From an uncultured Rubritalea sp. (lineage in GTDB: Bacteria; Verrucomicrobiota; Verrucomicrobiia; Verrucomicrobiales; Akkermansiaceae): DNA of 6,774 nucleotides. The translations under genes were made by a program, and so were the position numbers. The notes beneath the pieces were generated by a model. It worked only from the letters and a program-made list of their open reading frames with translations. It was not told the origin of the DNA and did no database searches. The stretch covers positions 1-6,774 of the forward strand of contig CALFBV010000207.1 of NCBI GenBank assembly GCA_937951395.1, given 5' to 3'. Below are positions 1 through 6,234 of the stretch, piece after piece. The stretch's first letter is position 1, and each line of letters begins with the position of its first letter.

Positions 1-289
1 CTGCTTTTTTAGCCACTTTCTTTTTAACAACTTTCTTAGCTGCTTTCTTGGTCAGCTTTTTAGCTACCTTCTTTTTGACCACTTTTTTGGTAACTTTCTT
101 TGCCACCTTTTTAGTCGGCTTCTTCTTAGCAGCCTTCTTGACAACCTTCTTGGCCGCTTTCTTAGCTATCTTTTTAGAGGCTTTTTTAGGTGCCTTCTTT
201 GCTACTTTTTTAGCAATTTTCTTCTTAGTCGGTGACTTTTTCACTGCTTTTTTAGCGGTTTTTTTCGCGGTTTTTTTCTTTGCTGCCAT
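1..289 (-). CDS. Lysine-rich histone H1-like nucleoid protein, 3' part cut by window edge
   Basis: Reading the minus strand from the ATG at 289 gives 96 codons without a stop before the left edge, so the C-terminus lies outside the window. The visible protein begins MAAKKKTAKKTAKK and continues as an almost unbroken four-residue repeat of two small or aliphatic residues (A, V, T, I, S, P) followed by KK. 49 of the 96 residues are lysine and none is acidic. This composition is known from bacterial histone H1-like proteins and from the AAKK-repeat tails of some HU proteins; such tails bind DNA non-specifically and compact the nucleoid. No globular domain is visible, so it is either a stand-alone H1-like protein or the start of something longer. 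Upstream lies an A/T-rich region with a plausible promoter, and no Shine-Dalgarno sequence is evident. The role is inferred from composition alone. Confidence 0.8.
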   Translation of the reverse strand, partial: MAAKKKTAKKTAKKAVKKSPTKKKIAKKVAKKAPKKASKKIAKKAAKKVVKKAAKKKPTKKVAKKVTKKVVKKKVAKKLTKKAAKKVVKKKVAKKA

Positions 290-363
290 AATGGATGGGT
301 TGTTGCTATTTTAGTCTAAAATCGTCTCTACTAACATCACTAGATAGTTACAGAAGCAGTTCA

Positions 364-440
364 AATATAGATTCTACGCCTCACTGCAAGTCAAAATTTC
401 TATATCTTTAAAAAATATATTACTTTTTAAATGTTTTTTT
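364..440 (-). promoter_or_regulatory. Putative promoter with UP-like A/T-rich element for the histone-like gene
   Basis: On the minus strand a TTGACT box (389-394) lies 19 bases upstream of TATATT (364-369), about 75 bases before the start codon of the lysine-rich gene. Directly upstream of the -35 box, 395-440 is almost pure A/T with several A and T runs, like an UP element. The 19-base spacer is longer than the ideal 17, so the -10 assignment is uncertain. The stretch 407-431 also forms a pure A/T inverted repeat (TTTAAAAA and TTTTTAAA), which could instead be a weak end signal for purD. Confidence 0.4.
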
Positions 441-456
441 AGAAGACCAGAAGTAT

Positions 457-1719
457 TTAAACGGAGACTTGAAAGTTGAACACCCCGATGTCAGACCTGC
501 TCTGCATTCCATCAAATGTTACTTTTCCTAGTTCACTATATGCAGCACTGACAGCACTTCCACGAGTATCCCCGCCTGCTACCACTGCTAGGACTCTGCC
601 ACCATTTGTCTCCCATTTCCCTTCAGCATTTTTCTTCGTTCCTGCATGGTAGACCTTGCCTTCAGATAAATTTTCTATCCCTGAGATGACATCACCACTA
701 CGTGAGCTTTCTGGATAACCTGCTGATGCACGCACTAGACAAACTGACCATCCATCACTGAAGCTAAGCAACTCAGGAGAAAGATCACCAATAGCGCCAG
801 CTGCACAGAATGCAGCCAGATCACCACCGACCAGCGGCATTACTGCCTGGCACTCTGGGTCACCGAAACGGCAATTGTATTCGATAATCTTAGGGCCTTC
901 AGCTGTGATCATTAGTCCAAAATAGATGAATCCACGGTATGGAAGCCCATCTTTTATTAGCCCATTCACGGTTGGTTTGACGATGGTTTCCTCGATAGTT
1001 TCTAACAATGAGGCATCGATGAGCTGGCGTGACGCCACTGCGCCCATTCCGCCTGTGTTTGGACCAAGATCTCCATCAAGCGCTCGTTTATAATCTCTTG
1101 CTGGGGTGAAAATGAGATACTCCCCATCCACTACCGCAGCAAAAATACTTACCTCTGGGCCTACGAGACATTCCTCTACGAGGAGTCTGCCTTCACCAAA
1201 TTTTCTCTCCACCATCACTTCTTGAATAAATTCCTCAGCAGAAGCCTCATCCGCACAGACCGCCACACCTTTTCCGGCAGCTAACCCATCGAACTTCAAC
1301 ACGGTGGGGTAAATGCCATTGATCGCTGCACGTGCCTCATCAGCATTCGCACAACCAGTCGCTCCGCCAGTAGGGATGTCATGACGCTGCATAAATTCTT
1401 TCGCAAATTCCTTAGATGCTTCTAGCTGAGCAGACTGCAAATGCGGTCCCCAACAAGGAATCCCTTCCTTCTCACAGAGATTAGCCAAGCCATCACCTGT
1501 AACGAGATAGCTCTCTTCACCTGCCACACAGAGATCTATCTCATTTTTCTTCATCCAGCTGATAAGAGACTCTAGCCCGTCTACACTCACCACCTCTGCT
1601 AGCTCAGAAATAGCATCACTTCCTGGGAAACTATAGATTTCTGTCTGCGTAGCTGACTCATGCATCGCCGTGATCAGCGCGTGTTCACGTCCTCCCTTAC
1701 CTACTACTAAAATTTTCAT
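457..1719 (-). CDS. purD: Phosphoribosylamine-glycine ligase (GAR synthetase)
   Basis: PurD catalyses the second step of purine synthesis in the cytoplasm: ATP-dependent joining of glycine to 5-phosphoribosylamine to make GAR. The 420-residue protein has the usual monofunctional PurD length and all family landmarks: the N-terminal nucleotide-fold motif GKGGREHA (residues 7-14), the ATP-grasp segment VLKFDGLAAGKG (140-151), the loop GPNTGGMGA (219-227), the PurD signature RFGDPECQAVMP (284-295), and a C-terminal domain with NGGRVLAVVAGGDT (372-385). I chose the ATG at 1719 because it puts the protein start at the conserved MKILVVG; an in-frame GTG two codons upstream would only add Met-Leu. 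No strong Shine-Dalgarno sequence precedes it. It is not next to other pur genes, so it probably has its own promoter in the 184 bases upstream. The family call is secure. Confidence 0.97.
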   Translation of the reverse strand: MKILVVGKGGREHALITAMHESATQTEIYSFPGSDAISELAEVVSVDGLESLISWMKKNEIDLCVAGEESYLVTGDGLANLCEKEGIPCWGPHLQSAQLEASKEFAKEFMQRHDIPTGGATGCANADEARAAINGIYPTVLKFDGLAAGKGVAVCADEASAEEFIQEVMVERKFGEGRLLVEECLVGPEVSIFAAVVDGEYLIFTPARDYKRALDGDLGPNTGGMGAVASRQLIDASLLETIEETIVKPTVNGLIKDGLPYRGFIYFGLMITAEGPKIIEYNCRFGDPECQAVMPLVGGDLAAFCAAGAIGDLSPELLSFSDGWSVCLVRASAGYPESSRSGDVISGIENLSEGKVYHAGTKKNAEGKWETNGGRVLAVVAGGDTRGSAVSAAYSELGKVTFDGMQSRSDIGVFNFQVSV

Positions 1720-1749
1720 AAGCACGTAGTCAAGCCGAGCGCTTAAGAA

Positions 1750-1792
1750 TGGTCAAGGCTCATTTAAGTTCACCTTAGAGTCTCATTGACCA
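1750..1792. repeat. 7-base inverted repeat upstream of purD
   Basis: TGGTCAA (1750-1756) and TTGACCA (1786-1792) are perfect inverted copies separated by 29 bases, and they sit 30-75 bases before the purD start codon. The position suits an operator or a transcript-leader stem. Seven-base matches also arise by chance, so the role is open. Confidence 0.25.
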
Positions 1793-1837
1793 CTAGCTAT
1801 TTCTATTGACGATGAATGCTAAACAGACGAACTCTAA

Positions 1838-1895
1838 CCAAAACAAAATGCGCTCATTTAGTAATCAGTCACCGGGTGCTCGTAAAATAGCGCAT
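1838..1895 (-). terminator. Likely terminator downstream of the retropepsin-like gene
   Basis: On the minus strand, nine bases or so after the stop of the gene ending at 1904, the arms ATGCGCTATTT (1885-1895) and AAATGAGCGCAT (1848-1859) pair over 11 base pairs with a single bulged base around a 25-base loop. The stem is followed by a T-rich run (TTTGTTTTGG, 1847-1838). The long loop and the G-interrupted T tract make it weaker than a textbook intrinsic terminator, but position and strand fit. It would separate this gene from purD. Confidence 0.45.
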
Positions 1896-1903
1896 CTACC
1901 GCA

Positions 1904-2332
1904 TTAGTTCTCCTCGTATCTACCGAGCAGGAACATCTCTCCCACATCCACAAGGAATCTACCCCTGAGAAATCTTCTGCCCAGCAGCACTGGAAATTTC
2001 ATCTTAGAGCGATCCGTTAAGCTCAGCGCGATCAGGTATTTTTGTCCATTGGCAAATTTCACGCGAGTCTTAATAAAGTATCTGCTCTGTTTTTTCCCGT
2101 TTGAACTACGCACAAATTTCTGCTTCCACAGCCGAGCCTCCAGCCCCACGTGCTCCTCGAAATCAAACCTCACCCATTGTTCACCATCCTTATCAAACAA
2201 CTCTATATTAACAGCATGCATCGATGAAGTCCGAGCACCAGAGTCCACGCGTCCATCCACAGCACGCATCTCGCCATCTCCTAGATCAGGAAATTTAATC
2301 ATCTCATCACGCCCTATCACCACCTTTTTCAT
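1904..2332 (-). CDS. Retropepsin-like aspartic protease, RimK-associated 'ATP-dependent zinc protease' family
   Basis: The 142-residue protein matches the small family annotated as ATP-dependent zinc protease (Pfam PF05618, COG4067), now viewed as a retropepsin-like aspartic endopeptidase. Visible landmarks are the catalytic-type motif VDSGARTSSMHA (residues 29-40; D30, S31, G32), where most relatives have DTGA; the middle strand pair RYFIKTRVKF (84-93); and the C-terminal block RSKMKFPVLLGRRFLRGRF (108-126) followed by LVDV. Members often neighbour rimK, an ATP-grasp ligase adding glutamates to ribosomal protein S6 or peptides, and one homologue in Pseudomonas (RimB) is linked to RimK. No rimK is visible here: the gene stands alone between purD and a gene-free stretch. 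No signal peptide or membrane segment is seen, so it is probably cytoplasmic. The start is the only good ATG; upstream Shine-Dalgarno similarity is weak. The family call is firm, the substrate unknown. Confidence 0.9.
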   Translation of the reverse strand: MKKVVIGRDEMIKFPDLGDGEMRAVDGRVDSGARTSSMHAVNIELFDKDGEQWVRFDFEEHVGLEARLWKQKFVRSSNGKKQSRYFIKTRVKFANGQKYLIALSLTDRSKMKFPVLLGRRFLRGRFLVDVGEMFLLGRYEEN

Positions 2333-2681
2333 ATAGCTCTATCTAACACTAACAGCCCCGTAACTTGCAATTCTTTTTCAACTCTTAGGCAAAACCGTAG
2401 CCCTTGAGAAGGTAGCACCGAACGTAGATACATTTGAGACCTCCCAGCAGAACACACCCCTCTCATTAAAAAACTTTTGGCGGAGGACCGAAGTCCCCCG
2501 CCAAATTGTGTGTGTGTCGTTTTGCTTTGTTGCCTCAAGGTGGCATAAGTAAACTACTACACATTTTGCATACTGTCCATTAAAAAATGGTATTCTTTGT
2601 AACTTATCTCTCAAACCCACAAAAAAGAACATCCTCACAACAAGCTAATAATCAGCAAAATACACCTCAATCAATCCTCAA
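2333..2681. other. Gene-free stretch holding a terminator and a long 3' region of the FGE operon
   Basis: Short frames on the minus strand run straight through the strong hairpin at 2476-2505 and show no recognisable protein, so I do not call them. The stretch splits in two. 2506-2681 would be the 3' untranslated region of the coupled pair to its right, or a separate small RNA ending at the hairpin; it includes a CCATT-AAAA-AATGG inverted repeat (2577-2590) and a short TG repeat (2507-2517). 2333-2467 would be the leader or promoter region of the retropepsin-like gene, but I find no convincing -35/-10 pair there. Confidence 0.6.
2468..2505 (-). terminator. Strong intrinsic terminator with UUCG tetraloop
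   Basis: The arms 2493-2505 and 2476-2488 form a 13-base-pair stem with a four-base loop. Read on the minus strand the loop is C(UUCG)G, an exceptionally stable tetraloop, and the one imperfect position becomes a G-U pair; on the plus strand it would be an A-C mismatch. After the stem come AG and then six T residues (2473-2468) on the minus strand, while the plus strand has no T run. Strand choice is therefore well supported. It ends transcription coming from the gene at 2682-3101, about 176 bases downstream of its stop. Confidence 0.85.
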
Positions 2682-2687
2682 TCAATC
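2666..2687. repeat. Two tandem 11-base repeats over a stop codon
   Basis: CTCAATCAATC occurs twice in direct succession (2666-2676 and 2677-2687), followed by a degenerate third copy starting CTCTATCA at 2688. The second unit contains the stop codon (2682-2684) of the minus-strand gene, so slippage here could alter its last residues. Confidence 0.7.
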
Positions 2688-3101
2688 CTCTATCACTCCC
2701 CACTGAATCTCTTCTAGGTCACCACCGTTGAACCACAGACTGAGATTTACATCAGGGTAGATCATACCGCGCTGAACTTCGTCCACAGATTCCCCTAGAC
2801 TCTTTTCATCTAGAAATTTCTTCACATCCTCCCTGCTACGCCCCATCAGAGCCTCGCCAAATAACAGCACCTCAGGAGCAGCTACATCGATAGAACTCAG
2901 TTTGAAATCTTGATTTTCGTCGAAATTCACCGAGATCCCCAGTTCCCAATAATGCCATGCCACGGACTTCTCTCCCTTGAGATCCACTTCATCCGTCTCC
3001 TCTGGCTTTCCTAGCACTGCCTTCACCTCATCCTGGCTCGCGCCAAATGGTAAATCATCCAGCCCTTTTCCTAACAATATTGTCTGCGCTACCTTACTCA
3101 T
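2682..3101 (-). CDS. Unrecognised small protein made of two similar halves
   Basis: I do not recognise this 139-residue acidic protein. It appears to be an internal duplication. Each half has a leucine/glycine opening, then a short helix-like segment with the pattern G-x-S-[QR]-[DE]-[DE]-V-K (GASQDEVKAVLG at residues 20-31; GRSREDVKKFLD at 87-98), then a strand-rich end (LGISVNFDENQDF near 54-66; VNLSLWFNGGDLEEI near 118-132). That layout recalls the small tandem domains of the SmpA/BLIP-like fold, but this is only a fold guess. No signal peptide is seen. I prefer the ATG at 3101 over a GTG at 3107, because AGGGGGTGA (3104-3112), a near-perfect Shine-Dalgarno sequence, covers that GTG and is well placed for the ATG. 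This ribosome site overlaps the stop codon of the FGE-like gene upstream, so the two genes are very likely co-transcribed and translationally coupled. Confidence 0.8.
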   Translation of the reverse strand: MSKVAQTILLGKGLDDLPFGASQDEVKAVLGKPEETDEVDLKGEKSVAWHYWELGISVNFDENQDFKLSSIDVAAPEVLLFGEALMGRSREDVKKFLDEKSLGESVDEVQRGMIYPDVNLSLWFNGGDLEEIQWGVIED

Positions 3102-3103
3102 GC

Positions 3104-3112
3104 TCACCCCCT
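3104..3112 (-). promoter_or_regulatory. Strong ribosome binding site inside the upstream gene's stop codon
   Basis: On the minus strand AGGGGGTGA differs from the ideal AGGAGGTGA at one base and lies just before the ATG at 3101. Its first two bases belong to the TAG stop (3113-3111) of the FGE-like gene. It decides the start of the downstream gene and implies translational coupling. It stands out because most other starts in the window have no clear Shine-Dalgarno sequence. Confidence 0.75.
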
Positions 3113-4577
3113 ACTTAACATCCATCACACAGCGGAATCCCATATGCTGGCTCGGAGTCAGCACTTCATGGTGATGTCTAGCTGCTGGTCTAAATCTTAG
3201 ACAATACTGTGAACTACACAAAAATGATCCGCCTTTAGCCACACGCAAATGTGTTAGCACGTGATTATCAGCTCGTGGCTCAGGACACGTCCCCGCCACT
3301 GGATTATACGCCATTCGCTCTTGATCAGTGATCGGGCTCTTAGGCCCTTGCGGATTCTTATGAGGCTGTTTCACAAAGGTATGATAGTAACCTGGGTGAA
3401 AATAATCATTGCAGATCTCCCAGACATTTCCCGCCATATCATAAAGCCCCCACGCATTTGGAGGATAGCTCTTCACCGGAGCCGTTAAAACAAATCCATC
3501 TTCAGCCACCTCAGTGCTTGGAAATTCTCCCTGATACACATTCGCCATCCACTTTCCATCTACTTGCATCTCTTCGCCCCAAGTATATTTCACGCCGTGC
3601 TGCCCACCTCTCGCGGCGCGCTCCCATTCCGCTTCAGTAGGTAGTCTCTTGCCAGCCCACTTTGCATATGCCTGAGCATCATCATAGTTCACGCAGGTCA
3701 CCGGGTGATTCATTTTATCCTTGATATCAGACCCTGGTCCTTCCGGAGTCTTCCACGTGGCTCCTGGTGTGAAACTCCACCATCTCCATGCAGACCCCAC
3801 CCATGGGTCTATCTTACCTGCTGTCTTTTTAAATACATTCGCACCGCCCTGTAGATGCTCTGGTCCAGCCTGAGGGAAATCTTCTGCCTTCAAGCCTACT
3901 TCCGCTAAAGTCTTGTAGCCAGTAGCCTTCACAAAATCCGCAAACTGCGCAACGGTAACCTCAGTGGCATCCATGTAGAATCCATCTACCTCCACTAAGT
4001 GCGCTGGAAACTCCTCACCATACTGTTGCCTGTGACCAGCCTGCAGATCTCTACTGCCGCGTATATACTTACCTCCAGGCACCCACACCATCCCTAGTGC
4101 AGCAGTCGCGTTTTTCTCAGCGCGCTCTGCCTCTTCTCGCTGCTTTTGCTCGGCAGCTATTTTCTCAAATTCTGCATCAGCTGCTGCTAAAGTCTTCTTC
4201 TCAAGATCGATCTGGCTGAGCAACTCGCCAGCACCTCTCTCTCTCTCCATCAGCGCGCGCTTTTCCTCCTCTTTCTTGCGCTTGCGCTCCTCGCTCTGCT
4301 CCATTGCCTCCAGTAGAGCATCCTTCATATAGGGATCCATCTCTGTGTCTTTCTCAAGTCCCTCTTTCGTATAGTCATTCAAGTTTATCGCCTTCTTCTG
4401 GGCTTCAGCACGAACCTTCTCCTGTTCCTCTATAGTTTCCCTTTCAGCCTTCGCCTTTGCAGACTCCTCCTTACCCACTTCACTCTCAGTCGGTGGCAGT
4501 GTGACCTCAATATCTTCCTTACAGCTCGGCAATACCGCCACGCTCATCAATGCTAGAATCTTCAACTTGCTTCTCAT
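3111..4577 (-). CDS. Predicted lipoprotein with formylglycine-generating enzyme (FGE/SUMF1) domain
   Basis: The 488-residue protein starts with MRSKLK, a hydrophobic stretch and LPSC, a lipoprotein signal with the lipidated cysteine at residue 19 (the proline at -2 is atypical). Residues 35-158 are a highly charged Glu/Lys/Ala region that looks like coiled coil. The FGE-sulfatase domain runs from about 161 (LGMVWVPGGKYIRGS) to the end, with AGKRLPTEAEWERAARGG (308-325), ANVYQGEFP and EDGF as in human SUMF1, MAGNVWE (381-387), and the active-site block GGSFLCSSQYCLRFR (449-463) before GFRC. C454 and C459 match the spacing of human C336 and C341, which bind copper and oxidise a substrate cysteine to formylglycine, typically in sulfatases. 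Many FGE-like relatives lack these cysteines, so genuine activity is plausible. I chose the ATG at 4577; an upstream TTG or GTG would extend the signal by up to 10 residues. No sulfatase gene is visible. Confidence 0.92.
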   Translation of the reverse strand: MRSKLKILALMSVAVLPSCKEDIEVTLPPTESEVGKEESAKAKAERETIEEQEKVRAEAQKKAINLNDYTKEGLEKDTEMDPYMKDALLEAMEQSEERKRKKEEEKRALMERERGAGELLSQIDLEKKTLAAADAEFEKIAAEQKQREEAERAEKNATAALGMVWVPGGKYIRGSRDLQAGHRQQYGEEFPAHLVEVDGFYMDATEVTVAQFADFVKATGYKTLAEVGLKAEDFPQAGPEHLQGGANVFKKTAGKIDPWVGSAWRWWSFTPGATWKTPEGPGSDIKDKMNHPVTCVNYDDAQAYAKWAGKRLPTEAEWERAARGGQHGVKYTWGEEMQVDGKWMANVYQGEFPSTEVAEDGFVLTAPVKSYPPNAWGLYDMAGNVWEICNDYFHPGYYHTFVKQPHKNPQGPKSPITDQERMAYNPVAGTCPEPRADNHVLTHLRVAKGGSFLCSSQYCLRFRPAARHHHEVLTPSQHMGFRCVMDVK

Positions 4578-4616
4578 CACGCACACTGTAACCTTACCAC
4601 ATAACAAAGCAAGTAC

Positions 4617-5381
4617 ATGACAAAATTTAGACCCTGTATCGACCTACACGACGGCAAAGTAAAACAAATCATCGGAGGAACTCTCACCGATGATGACAGC
4701 ACCCTGCGGGAAAATTTCGTCTCAGAGAAATCCTCAGCAGACTTTGCAGAACTCTACCGTCAGAACCACCTCACTGGCGGCCACATCATCCAGCTGGGTC
4801 CAGGAAACAAACAGGCCGCGCTCAGCGCTCTCGCAGCCTGGCCAGATGGCATGCAGATAGGTGGTGGTATCAATCTAGAGAACGCCTCAGATTGGCTCAG
4901 CGCAGGCGCCTCACACGTCATCGTCACCTCATGGTTATTTGCACCAGACGGCAGCTTCCTACCCGAGCGCCTCAGCCAGCTCACAGTAGAAATCGGTAAG
5001 GACAACCTCGTCATCGACCTCTCATGCCGCCGCACCCAGGCAGGCTGGACCGTCGCCATGAACCGCTGGCAGACTCTAACAGATCTACACATCACACCAG
5101 AAAATTTAGATCACATCGCCCAGCACTGTGATGAACTCCTAGTACACGCAGCAGACGTAGAAGGCCTCTGCAAAGGCATCGACCAAGAGCTCGTCCAGAC
5201 ATTAGGCCAGTGGGCTAAACTCCCCATCACCTACGCAGGCGGAGCCGCCACCATGGCAGACATCCACCTCACCCAGCAGCACAGTCAGGGCAATGTAGAC
5301 ATCACCGTAGGCAGCGCGCTAGACATCTTCGGAGGAGCCGGAGTTACCCTAAAAGAACTCACCGAATGGAACTCTCAGTAA
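4617..5381 (+). CDS. hisA: Eukaryotic-type HisA: ProFAR isomerase of histidine synthesis
   Basis: The 254-residue protein is a phosphoribosylformimino-5-aminoimidazole carboxamide ribotide isomerase, the fourth step of histidine synthesis, a cytoplasmic TIM barrel. From memory it resembles yeast HIS6 rather than ordinary bacterial HisA: CIDLHDGKVKQIIGGTLT (residues 7-24), QIGGGIN (80-86), VIVTSWLF (101-108), IDLSCRRTQ (133-141), VAMNRWQTLTDL (146-157), HAADVEGLCKGID (177-189), YAGGA (206-210) and VGSALDIFGG (231-240) all match that subfamily (TIGRFAM calls it hisA_euk). Likely catalytic aspartates are D9 and D134. Both halves of the barrel are complete. There is no clear Shine-Dalgarno sequence before the ATG. 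It lies divergent to the FGE gene with only 39 bases between starts, and 25 bases before mtfA, with which it may be co-transcribed. No other his gene is seen. Confidence 0.93.
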   Translation: MTKFRPCIDLHDGKVKQIIGGTLTDDDSTLRENFVSEKSSADFAELYRQNHLTGGHIIQLGPGNKQAALSALAAWPDGMQIGGGINLENASDWLSAGASHVIVTSWLFAPDGSFLPERLSQLTVEIGKDNLVIDLSCRRTQAGWTVAMNRWQTLTDLHITPENLDHIAQHCDELLVHAADVEGLCKGIDQELVQTLGQWAKLPITYAGGAATMADIHLTQQHSQGNVDITVGSALDIFGGAGVTLKELTEWNSQ

Positions 5382-5406
5382 AAACTTACCTCTAATTTAT
5401 TCAAAA

Positions 5407-6222
5407 ATGGGCTCCTTTATTAAAATCATCCTCCTCTCGCTACTCTTCATCATCCCCATGTTGATGATCCGCAGGCTCAAGCACCAACGCATCCTCAGAC
5501 GCCATGCGCTTGCACAGAAACGCCTCAACGCAGAACAGCACACAGAACTAGGCGAAGACTTCCCCCTCTTCCTCAAGCTCCCACATCACCTCCAGCAAGA
5601 ACTAGAAGGACTCATCCACGTCTTCGTCGCAGAGAAAGGCTTCGAAGCCTGTGGCGGGCTCGATGAAGTCACCCCGCACATGCAGCGCGTCATCGCCGCT
5701 CAAGCCTGCATTTTATTACTAAGAAAACCGCACGACCTCTACGCCAAGCTCCGCACCATCCGCCTGTATCCAGATGCCTACGTCGCCATTGGCGAAAACG
5801 GTGAACAGTCCGTCCGCCTCGGCGAGAGCTGGAGCACAGGCTCCGTAGTCCTCTCCTGGGCCAGCGTAGTCAGCGGTGGTAAAAACACCGAAGACGGACA
5901 CAACGTCGCCATCCACGAGTTCTCCCACCAGCTAGACCAGGAAGACGGTGCAGGCGATGGAGTCCCCCTCCTAGAAACCCGAGGCTGCTATAAAGAATGG
6001 GCTAGCGTCATGAAGCCAGAATTCGAAACCCTCATCAAGCGCAGCAACAAAAACAAAAAGACCGTAATCGATTCCTACGGAGCCACCAACCCAGCAGAAT
6101 TCTTCGCCGTCTCCACCGAGACCTTTTACGAAAAACCAAACCAGCTCCAAGAAAAGCACCCAGAGCTCTATGATCTGTTAGTGAAATACTACGGAGTGAA
6201 TCCGCTAGAGTGGGACGCGTAG
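5407..6222 (+). CDS. mtfA: MtfA-family zinc metallopeptidase (M90)
   Basis: The 271-residue protein matches MtfA (peptidase family M90; Escherichia coli MtfA has 265 residues). It carries the zinc motif HEFSH (residues 170-174, with catalytic E171) and the third zinc ligand E231 in NPAEFFAVSTETFYEKP (228-244), about 61 residues from the first histidine as in the family. Other family blocks are the N-terminal helix region around HHLQQELEGLIHVF (60-73) and TIRLYPDAYV (117-126). In E. coli MtfA binds the glucose repressor Mlc and so influences the ptsG sugar transporter, and it has aminopeptidase activity. Whether that role holds here is unknown, as no Mlc or PTS gene is visible. Residues 5-21 are a hydrophobic segment followed by RRLKHQR, so the protein is likely anchored in the inner membrane facing the cytoplasm. 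It follows hisA by 25 bases and probably shares its transcript; functionally they look unrelated. Confidence 0.93.
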   Translation: MGSFIKIILLSLLFIIPMLMIRRLKHQRILRRHALAQKRLNAEQHTELGEDFPLFLKLPHHLQQELEGLIHVFVAEKGFEACGGLDEVTPHMQRVIAAQACILLLRKPHDLYAKLRTIRLYPDAYVAIGENGEQSVRLGESWSTGSVVLSWASVVSGGKNTEDGHNVAIHEFSHQLDQEDGAGDGVPLLETRGCYKEWASVMKPEFETLIKRSNKNKKTVIDSYGATNPAEFFAVSTETFYEKPNQLQEKHPELYDLLVKYYGVNPLEWDA

Positions 6223-6234
6223 CATCCTACAATC

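Noticed and set aside
48..314. Plus-strand open frame rich in Phe, Leu, Ala and Thr
   Set aside because: It is the exact antisense of the lysine-rich repeat gene: lysine codons AAA/AAG read backwards give TTT/CTT, so the hydrophobic repeat is an artefact.
407..431. A/T-only inverted repeat as the purD terminator
   Set aside because: The stem has no G-C pairs and would be very weak; an UP-like promoter element for the lysine-rich gene explains the base composition better.
1720..1725. GTG start two codons upstream of the purD ATG
   Set aside because: The ATG at 1719 gives the conserved family N-terminus, and no ribosome site favours the GTG.
2049..2336. Plus-strand 95-codon frame opposite the retropepsin-like gene
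   Set aside because: It is the antisense of a clear family member, and its composition (Ser, Pro, Arg, Cys rich) is typical of a shadow frame.
2378..2638. Minus-strand 86-codon frame and an overlapping 69-codon frame in the gene-free stretch
   Set aside because: Both run through the strong UUCG terminator hairpin, have no ribosome site, and show no recognisable protein features.
3102..3107. GTG start for the small two-repeat protein
   Set aside because: It lies inside the near-perfect Shine-Dalgarno sequence that serves the ATG at 3101.
4760..5095. Minus-strand 111-codon frame inside hisA
   Set aside because: It overlaps a full-length, strongly conserved HisA on the other strand and has no family features of its own.
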